Source of the DNA: DASRQK01 sp964401685
Lineage (GTDB): Bacteria; Bacteroidota; Bacteroidia; Sphingobacteriales; Sphingobacteriaceae
Assembly (NCBI GenBank): GCA_964401685.1
Contig: CAYNZH010000001.1
Span: forward strand, 1 to 64,000
DNA: 64,000 nucleotides
Reading direction: 5' to 3'
A program made the translations under genes and the position numbers. Positions 51,298 through 60,732 of this stretch are shown one piece after another (positions within the stretch are counted from its first letter, which is position 1; the number at the start of each line of letters is the position of its first letter). The notes under the pieces were generated by a model. That model did not search any database. It was not told the DNA's origin and was given only the letters and a program-made list of their open reading frames with translations.

Positions 51298-53654
51298 AGG
51301 CCTAACATAAAATTGGCTGTAGCTTGTGGAAAATAGTAGTTATAAGAAGCGCGACTTCCATCCGCATTCAGGTGCCCCCAGGTATACCCGTTTGACTCGT
51401 ACTTTTCATTGAAAATGTTATTCACCGCCAAAGTGATTGCCGTACGTTTTATTCTGGGAATATTAACCTCTTGTATAAAGCGGAGGTTATTGACAAAAAA
51501 CGCATCCAAAGACCTCTCCACACTGGAGGTATTGTCCAAGTACTGGCGGGAGACATATTTGCTGATGAGTGCGACTTCGAAATTCTGCCAGGGTTTGAAG
51601 GCCACTTCGCTGGAGCCGACAAAGGCTGGAGACATTGCGATATGTGTGGCGTTGTAGAATATTTCTTCTTGTCCACTGTAATCGTGCAAATCCACGTACT
51701 CTGTGAAATTCCGTATCTTGTTGTCGCTCAGCGCGGCAGTCCAGGCCCAGGAAAGTCCTCGAAGCGGTTGCCAGCGGGCATCGAGTTCCAAGCCTATGCG
51801 GTGGCTCTGAGGAACGTTTTGGCGCACGTAGCTCCCTACGTCATTGATCTGCCCTGTTATGATCAACTGGTCTCGGTACCACATGGCATAGGTGTTTGCA
51901 CCGAGTTGAAAGTTTGGCCCCGCCAAACGGTAACCAAGCTCCAGATTTTTCAAATGTTCTGCTTTAGGCCGGCTTTCTGTGGAAGATTCCGTATAATCAT
52001 CGCGGTTGGGTTCTTTGTTGGCGATTGCGAAAGACCCGTATAGTTGGCTACGGTCGCTGAGCTTATAATTCAGGCCAAATTTAGGATTGAAAAAGTGCAG
52101 GAATTCGGTCTGGTCCAGCAGGGTCAGATGGCGGTCATAGCCTAAAAATCTGTATGATAATCCCCGGTATTGGGCATCTGCGTAAATGCCTATATTTTCC
52201 CACTGATATTCCATTCGGACAAACATATTGAAATCCCTTTTGACCGCGTCATCCTCATAGTACCGGTCGCCGAGGCGGCTGTCTGACGCATATTCAGCCC
52301 AAATAACTTCGCCATAATGCCCGCCCAAATACTCATTAAATGCTCCTCCTAGAGCGAATTTCAACGATGATGAAGGCGTATAGCCCAGGGTATAGGTCGT
52401 GCCGTAGAAGTGATTGTCCAACCATCTTCTGCGCACCAGATCCGTGACATCGATTGTCTCCTGACCTATAACGATAGGCTGCAGTCCATAGCGGCTAAAG
52501 TCTTCACCCTCCTTAAATTCCTCATAATAACCAGCCCCACGAGTATAATGTAAGGCCATTTGCAGGTGCCAGTCCGGACTAAATTGGTGCGAGAAGTGCA
52601 GGTGTGAATGCGTCTGAACGTAGTTATCGGTTTGGCCCTCATAGGTAAACTCGTTGAAACGACGATCGGTATCGAGTAATTCTTCGGGGACTCCGTTCCA
52701 CGCCTGATAGGTCTGTTCTTTGCCAGAAAACACATGAGCACGCAGCAGGCTTTTCTCACCGTGCCATGCCCCACTGAGGGAAAAGGACTTCAAGTCTGAA
52801 AACGCTCTGTCTATATAGCCGTCGCTTTGGATTCTCGACAGCCGCCCATCGAAGGAAAATTTGTCGGCTAGCAATCCGGTACCCCATCGCACTGTGTTTT
52901 TCAGGGTATTATAAGAGCCGAAAGAATTATCCAGCTCGGCATAAGGCTCGGGGTTTAAGGACGAAGTCTGAATATTGAGGCTCGCCCCGAATGCCCCTGC
53001 TCCATTGGTTGAGGTTCCGACGCCGCGTTGAATTTGGATGTTGTCTACCGACGAGGCAAAATCAGGAAGATTGACCAGAAATGTTCCCATACTTTCGGCG
53101 TCATTGAGAGGAATTCCGTTGATGGTTACGTTGACCCTGGTCGCGTCGCTCCCACGTATTCTTATGCCTGTATATCCGACGCCAGCTCCTGCATCAGAAC
53201 TGACGACCACGCCCGGAGTCTGATCGAGCAGGTAGGGGAGATCGGCGCCGAGATTGTTTTTCGCTAGCTCCGCTCTGCCCAAATTGGTAAAGGTTGTAGC
53301 CGTGTTTTCGCTGGCGCGCGTTGATTGGACAATCACTTCACCTGCGACAAAAGACCGTCGCTCGAGCTTTAAAGCTAGTTTAGTGTCCTGAGTCAGATTT
53401 AAAGAGCTCCGAATAGGTTGGTAGCCCAAAAAGCTCACCGTCACCTGGTAGTTTCCGGCTTTCAGGGAAGGAAAAACAGCCCGTCCCTGGGCATTGGTTT
53501 TGTCGGCATAAAAAGTGCCTTCCAGTCTGACCGTTGCACCTTCCAAAACCTCTCCGTTTGTGGATTCAGTGACGTCGACAATCAATTGATTTTGTCCCCA
53601 TGCTATCCCAAAAGCAAGGCAAAGCAGGGTCATTCCGATTAATTTTTTAATCAT
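51282..53654 (-). CDS. TonB-dependent outer-membrane receptor, predicted thiamin (or precursor) importer
   Basis: The 790-aa receptor has a signal peptide (ending AWGQ near residue 21), a CarboxypepD_reg-like N-domain (about 25-105), a plug domain (about 120-225; GVGYTGIRIRGSDATRVNVT, NDAESMGTFLVNLPDF, GASLNIQTS) and a 22-strand barrel ending in a terminal Phe (LGLSLGF). A TPP riboswitch lies in its leader, so expression should fall when thiamin pyrophosphate is abundant. This predicts import of thiamin or a precursor across the outer membrane, as described for riboswitch-controlled receptors in Bacteroidota. No inner-membrane thiamin transporter or thi gene is adjacent. Confidence 0.9.
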   Translation of the reverse strand: MIKKLIGMTLLCLAFGIAWGQNQLIVDVTESTNGEVLEGATVRLEGTFYADKTNAQGRAVFPSLKAGNYQVTVSFLGYQPIRSSLNLTQDTKLALKLERRSFVAGEVIVQSTRASENTATTFTNLGRAELAKNNLGADLPYLLDQTPGVVVSSDAGAGVGYTGIRIRGSDATRVNVTINGIPLNDAESMGTFLVNLPDFASSVDNIQIQRGVGTSTNGAGAFGASLNIQTSSLNPEPYAELDNSFGSYNTLKNTVRWGTGLLADKFSFDGRLSRIQSDGYIDRAFSDLKSFSLSGAWHGEKSLLRAHVFSGKEQTYQAWNGVPEELLDTDRRFNEFTYEGQTDNYVQTHSHLHFSHQFSPDWHLQMALHYTRGAGYYEEFKEGEDFSRYGLQPIVIGQETIDVTDLVRRRWLDNHFYGTTYTLGYTPSSSLKFALGGAFNEYLGGHYGEVIWAEYASDSRLGDRYYEDDAVKRDFNMFVRMEYQWENIGIYADAQYRGLSYRFLGYDRHLTLLDQTEFLHFFNPKFGLNYKLSDRSQLYGSFAIANKEPNRDDYTESSTESRPKAEHLKNLELGYRLAGPNFQLGANTYAMWYRDQLIITGQINDVGSYVRQNVPQSHRIGLELDARWQPLRGLSWAWTAALSDNKIRNFTEYVDLHDYSGQEEIFYNATHIAMSPAFVGSSEVAFKPWQNFEVALISKYVSRQYLDNTSSVERSLDAFFVNNLRFIQEVNIPRIKRTAITLAVNNIFNEKYESNGYTWGHLNADGSRASYNYYFPQATANFMLGLSLGF

Positions 53655-53723
53655 TTAAAATTTAATAAAAGAGTTAAACATAACCAATACAAGGGGTTCG
53701 CACTGATTTTTACATATTTAACT

Positions 53724-53835
53724 TACCTTCCCTACGCCGGCATTATCCGGATCAGGTGCATGCTACTTTAAAGCAACATTGGGTATGATCTCAGCCTTTA
53801 TTTGTGTCTGTTTGACAAACAAGGCACCCCTATTG
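53724..53835 (-). ncRNA. TPP (thiamin pyrophosphate) riboswitch
   Basis: On the minus strand the conserved THI-box elements appear in order: AGGGGTGCC at the 5' side, CTGAGATCATACCC, and ACCTGATCCGGATAATGCC followed by GGCGTAGGGAAGG. A variable helix (near GTTGCTTTAAAGTAGCAT) separates the second and third parts. The element ends about 70 bases before the TonB receptor start codon and should repress it when TPP binds. I see no clear terminator hairpin after it, so control may act on translation initiation. Confidence 0.95.
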
Positions 53836-53841
53836 ATGGCA

Positions 53842-53873
53842 CAAAGATAGAATTCTTTTGGCAAAAAGCAAAA
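53842..53873 (-). promoter_or_regulatory. promoter of the TPP-riboswitch transcript
   Basis: TTG within TTTTGC (minus, TTG at 53871-53869) lies 19 bases before TATCTTTG (53849-53842). Transcription would start about 53837, just before the riboswitch, and right at the end of the addB-like gene. Confidence 0.6.
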
Positions 53874-56819
53874 TCAACTGTCGGAAAGCAAAAAGGGAGA
53901 CAGGGGGTTCCCTTCGTAAACGGTCGCTTGAAGGGGATGCTCAAAAGGAATTTCTGGATCAAAAAGCTCCTCCAGCTTTTGCCGCAAAAACGACACAAAT
54001 TGCTCTTTTATTAAAGGTAGATGAGGTTGTAGCGGGGAACGAGTCCTCTTGTATTTGAGAATAAATTCAGAGCCCTGTTCCAGGTTTCTGATGCTATAAA
54101 GATGCGGTGAGACTGCTGTCTTGCCACTTACCTGTTCGTATATATGCGTATAATAAAGTAGCTGTAAAAATGCTTTATTGCTTTTATCCCAATTGGTGTC
54201 AAAGAAAAACGTGTTAGGCGATTCGGCAATCTGGCCGGGATCGGTACAGCTCACTTCGAGGACATCTCCTCCGGTTTTGTAATCAACTATTCGCAAACCC
54301 TTTTTACCTACATCTATACGGTCTATGATGCCCTTCAGTCGCACTTTTTTTTGCTCTCCTTTTACGGTAATGGCAAATTCCATGAGATAATCTTCGGTAT
54401 TTTCGAGTTCGATGGGAGTGAAAGGCGCTGCTTCCCGTGCGTCGTATTCCAAAAATCGCAAGCAATAAGCCTGGCTCAGAGACAGCATGATGTTTTCCTG
54501 ACTAGCGAAGTGCTTTCGGCCAAATTCCTGCTCTATTGCGCGCCGGCAAAGGCTTGGCACCAGTGTTTTGATACTTTTGATGTCTTCCACCCCTACTGCC
54601 GAAGAGTTTTGTAGATAGGGAGCATAGCACCATTCCATCACTTGGTGAATGATATTCCCCAGGCGATTGGCCTGAATTTCCTCCTGTATTACTGGCGGCT
54701 CTTTGATGCCGGCTATGTATTTTAAAAAAAACTCCATCGGTGAATTGACGTAGAGGGAAAACGCGGATGCAGACAACGTACGGCTATTTCCTGTGGAGTT
54801 ATCTGCGAAGTAGTCGCTCAGACGCTGCCATACGAGGCCTTCCTTTTTTATTTTTCGGGATTGTTCTACCTGAAAGCCAGTGGATGGGGCGGCCGACTCG
54901 GTAACTTGGAAGCTGAGATTTTTAAAATCAAATGGGATGGAGCTTTCGTAGGCCAATTGCTTGACAAAACGACTGACTTCTCCTGAATTACCCGTGTCGA
55001 TCTGGGCGTTGTAAAATATTGAAACTTGGGCCTGTACGTGGAAAAGCCTATAAAATAAATAAGCGGACAAACCGTTCTGATCATCCAGAACAGACAGCCC
55101 ATAGGCCTTGCGCAAATGGTAAGGAATGAGAGAAGGTGCTGGTTTCGCAGGAGGCAGATGGCCTTCCCCGGCCCCAAGCAGGATAATTCGGTCAAAATGC
55201 AGGTTTCTGCTTTCCAGCAAGCCCATGATCTGCACTCCAGAAGTTGCGTCGCCCTGCAAAGTGGCGGAAATCTGACCCAAGACCCGATTGATGAGCTTTT
55301 GGATCAGCCCAACGCCCAGATCCGGATACCCTCGGAGTGCCTGCTGCAACTGCCTGATCGCATCCTCCGCTTTTTCGACCAGATTGAGCTCCAGCAGGCG
55401 GCGGCTTTCCTGCTCGGCACTCAATTCCCGCAGGTGTTGAAATAAATTCACTAACCCGTCGATCAAATCATTGCCAGCACGTTTTGGGGCAAAGAAATCG
55501 TTGATGTTTCCATCACTGCGGGCGATCAGATCCAGAGGAACTTGTGATGTATTCATATCAGCAACAAGTTTCTTAAATTCGAACTGCAACTGAGCGGAGA
55601 TCCTATTAAAGGGATGTGTCATGTAATCCATCAACACCGTATAGTCCATAAATTCGCCTTCCAGATCGGGGTTTGCCTCATGAAACAGCTGCCCCTGGAG
55701 GTAAATATTGATAAATCCCGCCACTAGCGACTCCGCAAAGGGATAGCCCATGGTGATATTGGGATTTATATTTGATGGGAGACTTTGTAGCAAAGGCACG
55801 AGCAAGGTTTCATCGGCCAAAACTATCGCTGTATTTACCGAAGGTGGGTGGTTTTCCAGCAAAATTGCCGCTGACTTTGCCTGAGCCGCATGCCCGGGTG
55901 CGGCAATCACTTCGACTGGCATTTCTTTCAGCCAAGACGACCCAATATGATGAGGTTCCTCGCCGGACAAGGCGTTTTCCAAACCATAAAGCTGGATATT
56001 GCGCCTGACAAAGCGCCCGGCCTCCTGGAGCTCATCATGCATGTAATGTGCATCAACATCAAAATAAAACAGTGCCTTGCCTTCCCTTTGCCAACGCTGA
56101 AATAGCGTCACTTCACAGGCATTCAGCGCGTTAAAACCAACAAATAGGGTTTTTTTAAAAGGCTTGAGCAAGGGGTCAAGCAGCGAAGGGTTTTGGGCGA
56201 CATCCCTGTACATGCCTGCCATGGTTTGGAGCTCCTGGGAGGTGAGTTCTGCTTTGAATCGCATATAAAGCTCGGGCAGGATTTGCCACAATTCCAGAAA
56301 ACGCTGATGCATCTCTGTGTGTTTCTCCGCCGAGAAAGTGGCCCAGAATCTTTTCAAATAAGATTTCTGTTCATTCGTGAGGCTATCAAAATGGCTTTCT
56401 AGAATTGTAATATTTTGCAGATCCGCATAGATTTGATTCGCATCAATCATTTCAAAATCCAGTTGTTGAAAGTCTGAAAGCACCAACTCCGCAACTGGAA
56501 AAAAATGTGCTAAGGACTCGGCAAAATGTGGATTGACCTCTTTCTGAAGGTTTGTATGAATCTGGTTTAGTAAAAACGCCTGCGCCGTTCCAGAAATTTC
56601 CTGAAAGGGATGTCCTGCTCTGATAAATTCCTGTATGGTAAAAAACCGCGGACTCCAGAAAACTTCGCCTATCTCTTGCGACAAAAACCGGGTCAAGTAT
56701 TGCGCAGGCCGCTTATTGTTAAAGACAACAGCAATATCACGAAGGTTTTTACCAAAGCGGCTGACCATATCCTCCGCTACCCTTTTCAAGAAATAGTCCT
56801 GCTGTCTTGATTCGCTCAT
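53874..56819 (-). CDS. AddB-like helicase-nuclease subunit with PD-(D/E)XK domain
   Basis: The 981-aa product has an inactivated UvrD-like N-terminal part and a C-terminal PDDEXK nuclease domain (NRLGNIIHQVMEW, LKGIIDRIDV, GLRIVDYKTGG, holding the Asp and Lys of the active site). With the upstream AddA-like gene, which it overlaps by four bases, it should form a helicase-nuclease that resects double-strand breaks. The three C-terminal cysteines that hold an Fe-S cluster in Bacillus AddB are absent: the product ends without a cysteine triad. A Walker A motif is also not seen at the N-terminus. Confidence 0.85.
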   Translation of the reverse strand: MSESRQQDYFLKRVAEDMVSRFGKNLRDIAVVFNNKRPAQYLTRFLSQEIGEVFWSPRFFTIQEFIRAGHPFQEISGTAQAFLLNQIHTNLQKEVNPHFAESLAHFFPVAELVLSDFQQLDFEMIDANQIYADLQNITILESHFDSLTNEQKSYLKRFWATFSAEKHTEMHQRFLELWQILPELYMRFKAELTSQELQTMAGMYRDVAQNPSLLDPLLKPFKKTLFVGFNALNACEVTLFQRWQREGKALFYFDVDAHYMHDELQEAGRFVRRNIQLYGLENALSGEEPHHIGSSWLKEMPVEVIAAPGHAAQAKSAAILLENHPPSVNTAIVLADETLLVPLLQSLPSNINPNITMGYPFAESLVAGFINIYLQGQLFHEANPDLEGEFMDYTVLMDYMTHPFNRISAQLQFEFKKLVADMNTSQVPLDLIARSDGNINDFFAPKRAGNDLIDGLVNLFQHLRELSAEQESRRLLELNLVEKAEDAIRQLQQALRGYPDLGVGLIQKLINRVLGQISATLQGDATSGVQIMGLLESRNLHFDRIILLGAGEGHLPPAKPAPSLIPYHLRKAYGLSVLDDQNGLSAYLFYRLFHVQAQVSIFYNAQIDTGNSGEVSRFVKQLAYESSIPFDFKNLSFQVTESAAPSTGFQVEQSRKIKKEGLVWQRLSDYFADNSTGNSRTLSASAFSLYVNSPMEFFLKYIAGIKEPPVIQEEIQANRLGNIIHQVMEWCYAPYLQNSSAVGVEDIKSIKTLVPSLCRRAIEQEFGRKHFASQENIMLSLSQAYCLRFLEYDAREAAPFTPIELENTEDYLMEFAITVKGEQKKVRLKGIIDRIDVGKKGLRIVDYKTGGDVLEVSCTDPGQIAESPNTFFFDTNWDKSNKAFLQLLYYTHIYEQVSGKTAVSPHLYSIRNLEQGSEFILKYKRTRSPLQPHLPLIKEQFVSFLRQKLEELFDPEIPFEHPLQATVYEGNPLSPFLLSDS

Positions 56820-59800
56820 GCCTTGATTTCTAAAAGTTGATCTTGCTTGAAATAATATACATAACCCATGACTTCCCGATACTTTAATGCCCGCAAAAGG
56901 GCCATGTATTTCTGAACTTGCTGAGAATGCGCGGGGACATTTATTTCAGCTGTTAATTTGAAATCCAGCACGATAGTCTTTTCTGGCAGGAAGAATACCT
57001 TGTCAGGCCGCCATGTTTTGCCGTCCAGGTCGACCAGGGCCAACTCATTGGCTTGGTCTGGCCACAGGAGAAGGGGATTTAGCTCGGTTTGAGACCACAC
57101 CTGCCGGAGATAGGCCTCTAAAGTTGAAAATTCGCTCGCTTCCAGTAACAGCGTGGTTTGTGCATATTTCAGTTGTTGCAATGCCTCAGGCAGGTCTTTG
57201 GCCTTTGCCATAAGCTCGTGGAGCAAGTTGCTGAGTCGCGCCCCTGGCTCAGGCAGGCTTTTGACCAAAACTGCGGCGCTGGCTACAGGATAAGAAGAGA
57301 GGGTCAGCGCGCCCGCGGGTGCGGCTTCCGGAGCTATGGCTGCACGGGAATCTGCTCGATCGTGAATTACATATCCGGAAGCAGGCTCTTCAAGGCGAGA
57401 AAATGTAGATGCCTCAAGCACTGCCGCTAAGACTTCACCCACGGTCTTTGGCACTTTGTCCTTGTTTTTTTCTGGCACAGCAGGTGCGTAAATACATAGT
57501 GCGCTCCTAGCCCGAGTAGCCGCCACGTAAAAATTATTGAGCGCATCCATGTGGAAGTATAAGAGCTCCTCGTAATACTGTGCCTGCACCGATGATTGGG
57601 ATATGCTGGTGTACTTGAGCGGTATTTTACCCAGTTTTTCGAAAGGGGTACCTTGCAGATCTGCCCAGACCAACGATTCGCGATGTCCGTCCAAATTCCA
57701 TTGGCAGAAAGGAATGATCACTGCATCAAAATCCAATCCTTTTGCCTTGTGAATGGTGAGGATTTCGACCGCGTCGGTACCCTGTTCGGCAGGTAAGGTC
57801 AGCCTTTCCTGTTCTTCCTCCCATGCATGCAGAAGCCTCTCCAGGCCTCCTATTCCTGAGTGCACGGCCTGCCCCACCCAATCCCGGAAGGCGAGCAGGT
57901 AAGGGACGGCCGACGGGTGTTCGGTCCACCCACAGAGACGGATCATACGCTCAATCAGCTCACCCAGAGGCAGGAATTTGAGCCTTGGCCAGGCATCAAG
58001 TAATGCTTCGGGAAGCAACGTTCTCAATGCAAATATATCAGCGGCGCCGGCAAGCAACCAGTCATCTGCGCTAAGAATTTCCCCCTTATCCTCCTTATAA
58101 AAGAAGAGAGCCATGGCCAGGTCGTGGTTGTAGCTTACGTTTTCATGGCATAAAAACCGCAGTAAATGAGTTAGCGAACGAATTACAGGGTGACCTCCGA
58201 CCATCAAAGCATCCCCCGAAAGGATTGGAAAGGAAATCGCGGACTCCATTTGTCGCTTTTTGAGAAATGCAACGAGATTCCTGGCCTCCTCATTGGTCCG
58301 GACCAAAATACCTATATCTCCCGCTTCATAGCGCCCAGTCTGCAGCCACGTTTCGATCTGGATAAAGCACCTTTCGCTGGCCGTATCTTTGAATTCGCCG
58401 ACGGTAATACCCTTTTCTTCTTCTTCACCGGACAAAAACTCCACGTAAAGCTCGCCTCCTACTGGATTCCTGTTTGCCGGAATTTGCTGTTCGCCGCCTT
58501 GATAGGCTTGGATCAGTGCTCTATCAAATTGGTTTTCCAACCAATAACGCCGCGTTTCGTCGGTCACTGTATCGTTCTGAAGACACTCGTTCAATTGATT
58601 TTGCAGTAAAGACGGGATCGTGCTCACCAGATAATTGCTAAATTGCACAATTTGCGCTTCGCTCCGATAGTTGTAGGTTAAGGACGCTTTGTCGATGAAT
58701 TCCGACGTTTGCGCGGTATGGAATGTCCTTTGGATGTCGCTTTCGATACCTTGAAGCAAAATCCTGAAATCACCGTTCCTCCAGCGGTAAATGCTCTGTT
58801 TCACGTCGCCGACGATGAGATGCTCATGCAGATCGCTCTCCCTTCCACTGAGCGCGTTGGCCAGCAGGGGAAACAGGTTGCTCCACTGGGTTTGAGAAGT
58901 ATCTTGAAACTCATCGAACAAAAAATACGTATAACGGTTGCCTATTTTCTCCCAGATAAACGTTGGATCGCCATGCTCGGTCAGTCCAATTCTTTGCAAA
59001 AGGGTTTGGGCGTCAGAAATGAGTTGCGCATTGTTTGCCGATCGCCAATCTGCCAAAGAACCTGCCATGCTTTTGAGCAAGCGCAAGTGACGTATATTGC
59101 CATCTACGGCCAGAATCAGGAAATAGGAAGGAAGATTTTCCTCCAAATAATCCCGTAGCGCGACCAGATCGGCATTGGATTGCTCATAAAACATGTCTAC
59201 GCCGGGAGCTCTGGACTTTGCGCTTTGGAAGGCATCAATATTGTCCGCAAATTTCTGACTATATTCAAAGAGTTTGGCAAAATCTTTCTTTTCGCAGCAA
59301 CCAGGCATTTTTAGGAGTCCATTGGCACTTTTTCTATACAGATCGTGTTCGATCACATCGTTTCGGAGCCGGATCTTTTCGATGGAGTTCACCCAGCTTT
59401 CAACTTTCTGGGAAAAGTCCTGAATCCATGCTTTGTTAAAAGCAGCGATCAGTTCAAAAACTTCGTCGGAGTCCTGCTGACTGAGTGTTTCTTCAAATTG
59501 CTTGAAGTCGTCCGAAAAAATTATTCCTGACAGCGCATAAAGCTGGCGGTTCACATTCCAGGATTTGCCTTCGTCGACCCGGTCCAAAATCTGCTGAATA
59601 ATCCATTGGAGGAGACTTTTGTCGTGATTTAGTTTCTTGTAAAGCCTAGTCATCAGGTCCTTGCGAACAGCTTCCATGTTCAGTTCCAGACGAAAAGTGC
59701 TATCTATCCCCAACTCATAGGTGAAACTCCGGATTACCTGCTGTGAGAACCCATCAATTGTCGTGACAGAAAACCGGCTATAATCATGCAATATCAAGCG

Positions 59801-60109
59801 GTAAGCGAGATCTGCACGCTGAAATATCTCTTCGGGGGGCAGGTTGGGAAAATGCCTCGAGATCTCTTCGAGATAGGCGCTGTGAAAGTGCCGCTGATTG
59901 CTCGCTGCAGCAAGGGTTTCCAGTACTGACAAAATACGGGATTTCATCTCAGCTGTGGCCTTATTGGTAAAGGTGAGTGCCAGAATTTCCCGGTAGCTAT
60001 GTGGATTTCGAATCAACAGCGCTAAATAATGAACGGTCAGCGCAAACGTTTTCCCCGAACCCGCAGAAGCAGTCAAAATTTTTAAGGGCGCAGGTTTGGC
60101 TTTGATCAT
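56816..60109 (-). CDS. AddA-like UvrD/REP helicase-nuclease
   Basis: The 1097-aa product is a superfamily 1A helicase with a nuclease-like C-terminus. Walker A is ASAGSGKT (14-21). Further motifs are LTFTNKATAEMKSRI, DEFQDTSQTQW (motif II), GDVKQSIYRWRNGD (motif III), EILTIHKAKGLDFDAVI (motif V) and VAATRARSALCIY (motif VI). The C-terminus has RPDKVFFLPEKTIVLDFKLT, matching the metal-binding Asp and Lys of the AddA nuclease. The start at 60109 is chosen so that Walker A begins within 15 residues. It follows a small membrane-protein gene (11-base gap) and overlaps the AddB-like gene by four bases. Confidence 0.9.
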   Translation of the reverse strand: MIKAKPAPLKILTASAGSGKTFALTVHYLALLIRNPHSYREILALTFTNKATAEMKSRILSVLETLAAASNQRHFHSAYLEEISRHFPNLPPEEIFQRADLAYRLILHDYSRFSVTTIDGFSQQVIRSFTYELGIDSTFRLELNMEAVRKDLMTRLYKKLNHDKSLLQWIIQQILDRVDEGKSWNVNRQLYALSGIIFSDDFKQFEETLSQQDSDEVFELIAAFNKAWIQDFSQKVESWVNSIEKIRLRNDVIEHDLYRKSANGLLKMPGCCEKKDFAKLFEYSQKFADNIDAFQSAKSRAPGVDMFYEQSNADLVALRDYLEENLPSYFLILAVDGNIRHLRLLKSMAGSLADWRSANNAQLISDAQTLLQRIGLTEHGDPTFIWEKIGNRYTYFLFDEFQDTSQTQWSNLFPLLANALSGRESDLHEHLIVGDVKQSIYRWRNGDFRILLQGIESDIQRTFHTAQTSEFIDKASLTYNYRSEAQIVQFSNYLVSTIPSLLQNQLNECLQNDTVTDETRRYWLENQFDRALIQAYQGGEQQIPANRNPVGGELYVEFLSGEEEEKGITVGEFKDTASERCFIQIETWLQTGRYEAGDIGILVRTNEEARNLVAFLKKRQMESAISFPILSGDALMVGGHPVIRSLTHLLRFLCHENVSYNHDLAMALFFYKEDKGEILSADDWLLAGAADIFALRTLLPEALLDAWPRLKFLPLGELIERMIRLCGWTEHPSAVPYLLAFRDWVGQAVHSGIGGLERLLHAWEEEQERLTLPAEQGTDAVEILTIHKAKGLDFDAVIIPFCQWNLDGHRESLVWADLQGTPFEKLGKIPLKYTSISQSSVQAQYYEELLYFHMDALNNFYVAATRARSALCIYAPAVPEKNKDKVPKTVGEVLAAVLEASTFSRLEEPASGYVIHDRADSRAAIAPEAAPAGALTLSSYPVASAAVLVKSLPEPGARLSNLLHELMAKAKDLPEALQQLKYAQTTLLLEASEFSTLEAYLRQVWSQTELNPLLLWPDQANELALVDLDGKTWRPDKVFFLPEKTIVLDFKLTAEINVPAHSQQVQKYMALLRALKYREVMGYVYYFKQDQLLEIKA

Positions 60110-60120
60110 CGGCAAAAAAA

Positions 60121-60663
60121 TTAGGAACCGGTCAGACTTCGGATTCCATGAGTCAAGGTTTCAATCAGATTGCTAAAATCGAGGCCCTTACTATAGTTGA
60201 AAATAAACAATCCAATCAGCAGCAAAACAGCAAAAATGAGCAGTCTTTTGAATAAATATGCGATGAAGATAATCAATAAGGGAACAATAATCAAGTAGTA
60301 CCAGGGAATATGTATTGGCCGGATACCGCTATTGCTTTTGTATACATAAAACAATTTCCCGTTTGAACCCGCCTGATTGACATGCTTAATGAAAACAAAA
60401 GCGGATTTTTCCATAGGTTGAGGAACGACTGCAACACCCTCTTCGAAAGCAAGATCGTGTTTAAAACCGTTGACCGTAAACTGGAAAGTGCCCTGAATAT
60501 TCTCCTGAGGCTGTCCGGCGCTGTCGGTGGCGATGACGGCCAGCTTGTCATTTTTGGTCAGGGTCTCGACCACATCGAAGTGATGAATGTGCCTTTCCTG
60601 GCCGTTAACCGTGTCAAACAGCATTATCATCAGGCTGATCAAAAAAGATACAAAGGGTTTCAT
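60121..60663 (-). CDS. membrane protein of unknown function upstream of the addAB-like genes
   Basis: The 180-aa product has a signal peptide (about residues 1-21, ending VNGQ), a beta-rich extracytoplasmic part (about 22-120) and two closely spaced transmembrane helices near residues 124-160 (WYYLIIVPLLIIFIAYLF and LLIFAVLLLIGLFIF). I recognise no named domain. It is the first gene of a run with the AddA- and AddB-like genes (11-base gap), but a functional link is not evident. The ATG at 60663 starts the signal peptide. Confidence 0.65.
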   Translation of the reverse strand: MKPFVSFLISLMIMLFDTVNGQERHIHHFDVVETLTKNDKLAVIATDSAGQPQENIQGTFQFTVNGFKHDLAFEEGVAVVPQPMEKSAFVFIKHVNQAGSNGKLFYVYKSNSGIRPIHIPWYYLIIVPLLIIFIAYLFKRLLIFAVLLLIGLFIFNYSKGLDFSNLIETLTHGIRSLTGS

Positions 60664-60732
60664 GCACAATAATAACAATTATATGGCGAATTTTGTATTT
60701 TCGTAATCTTCAAGATCAAAATTATAAAAATT

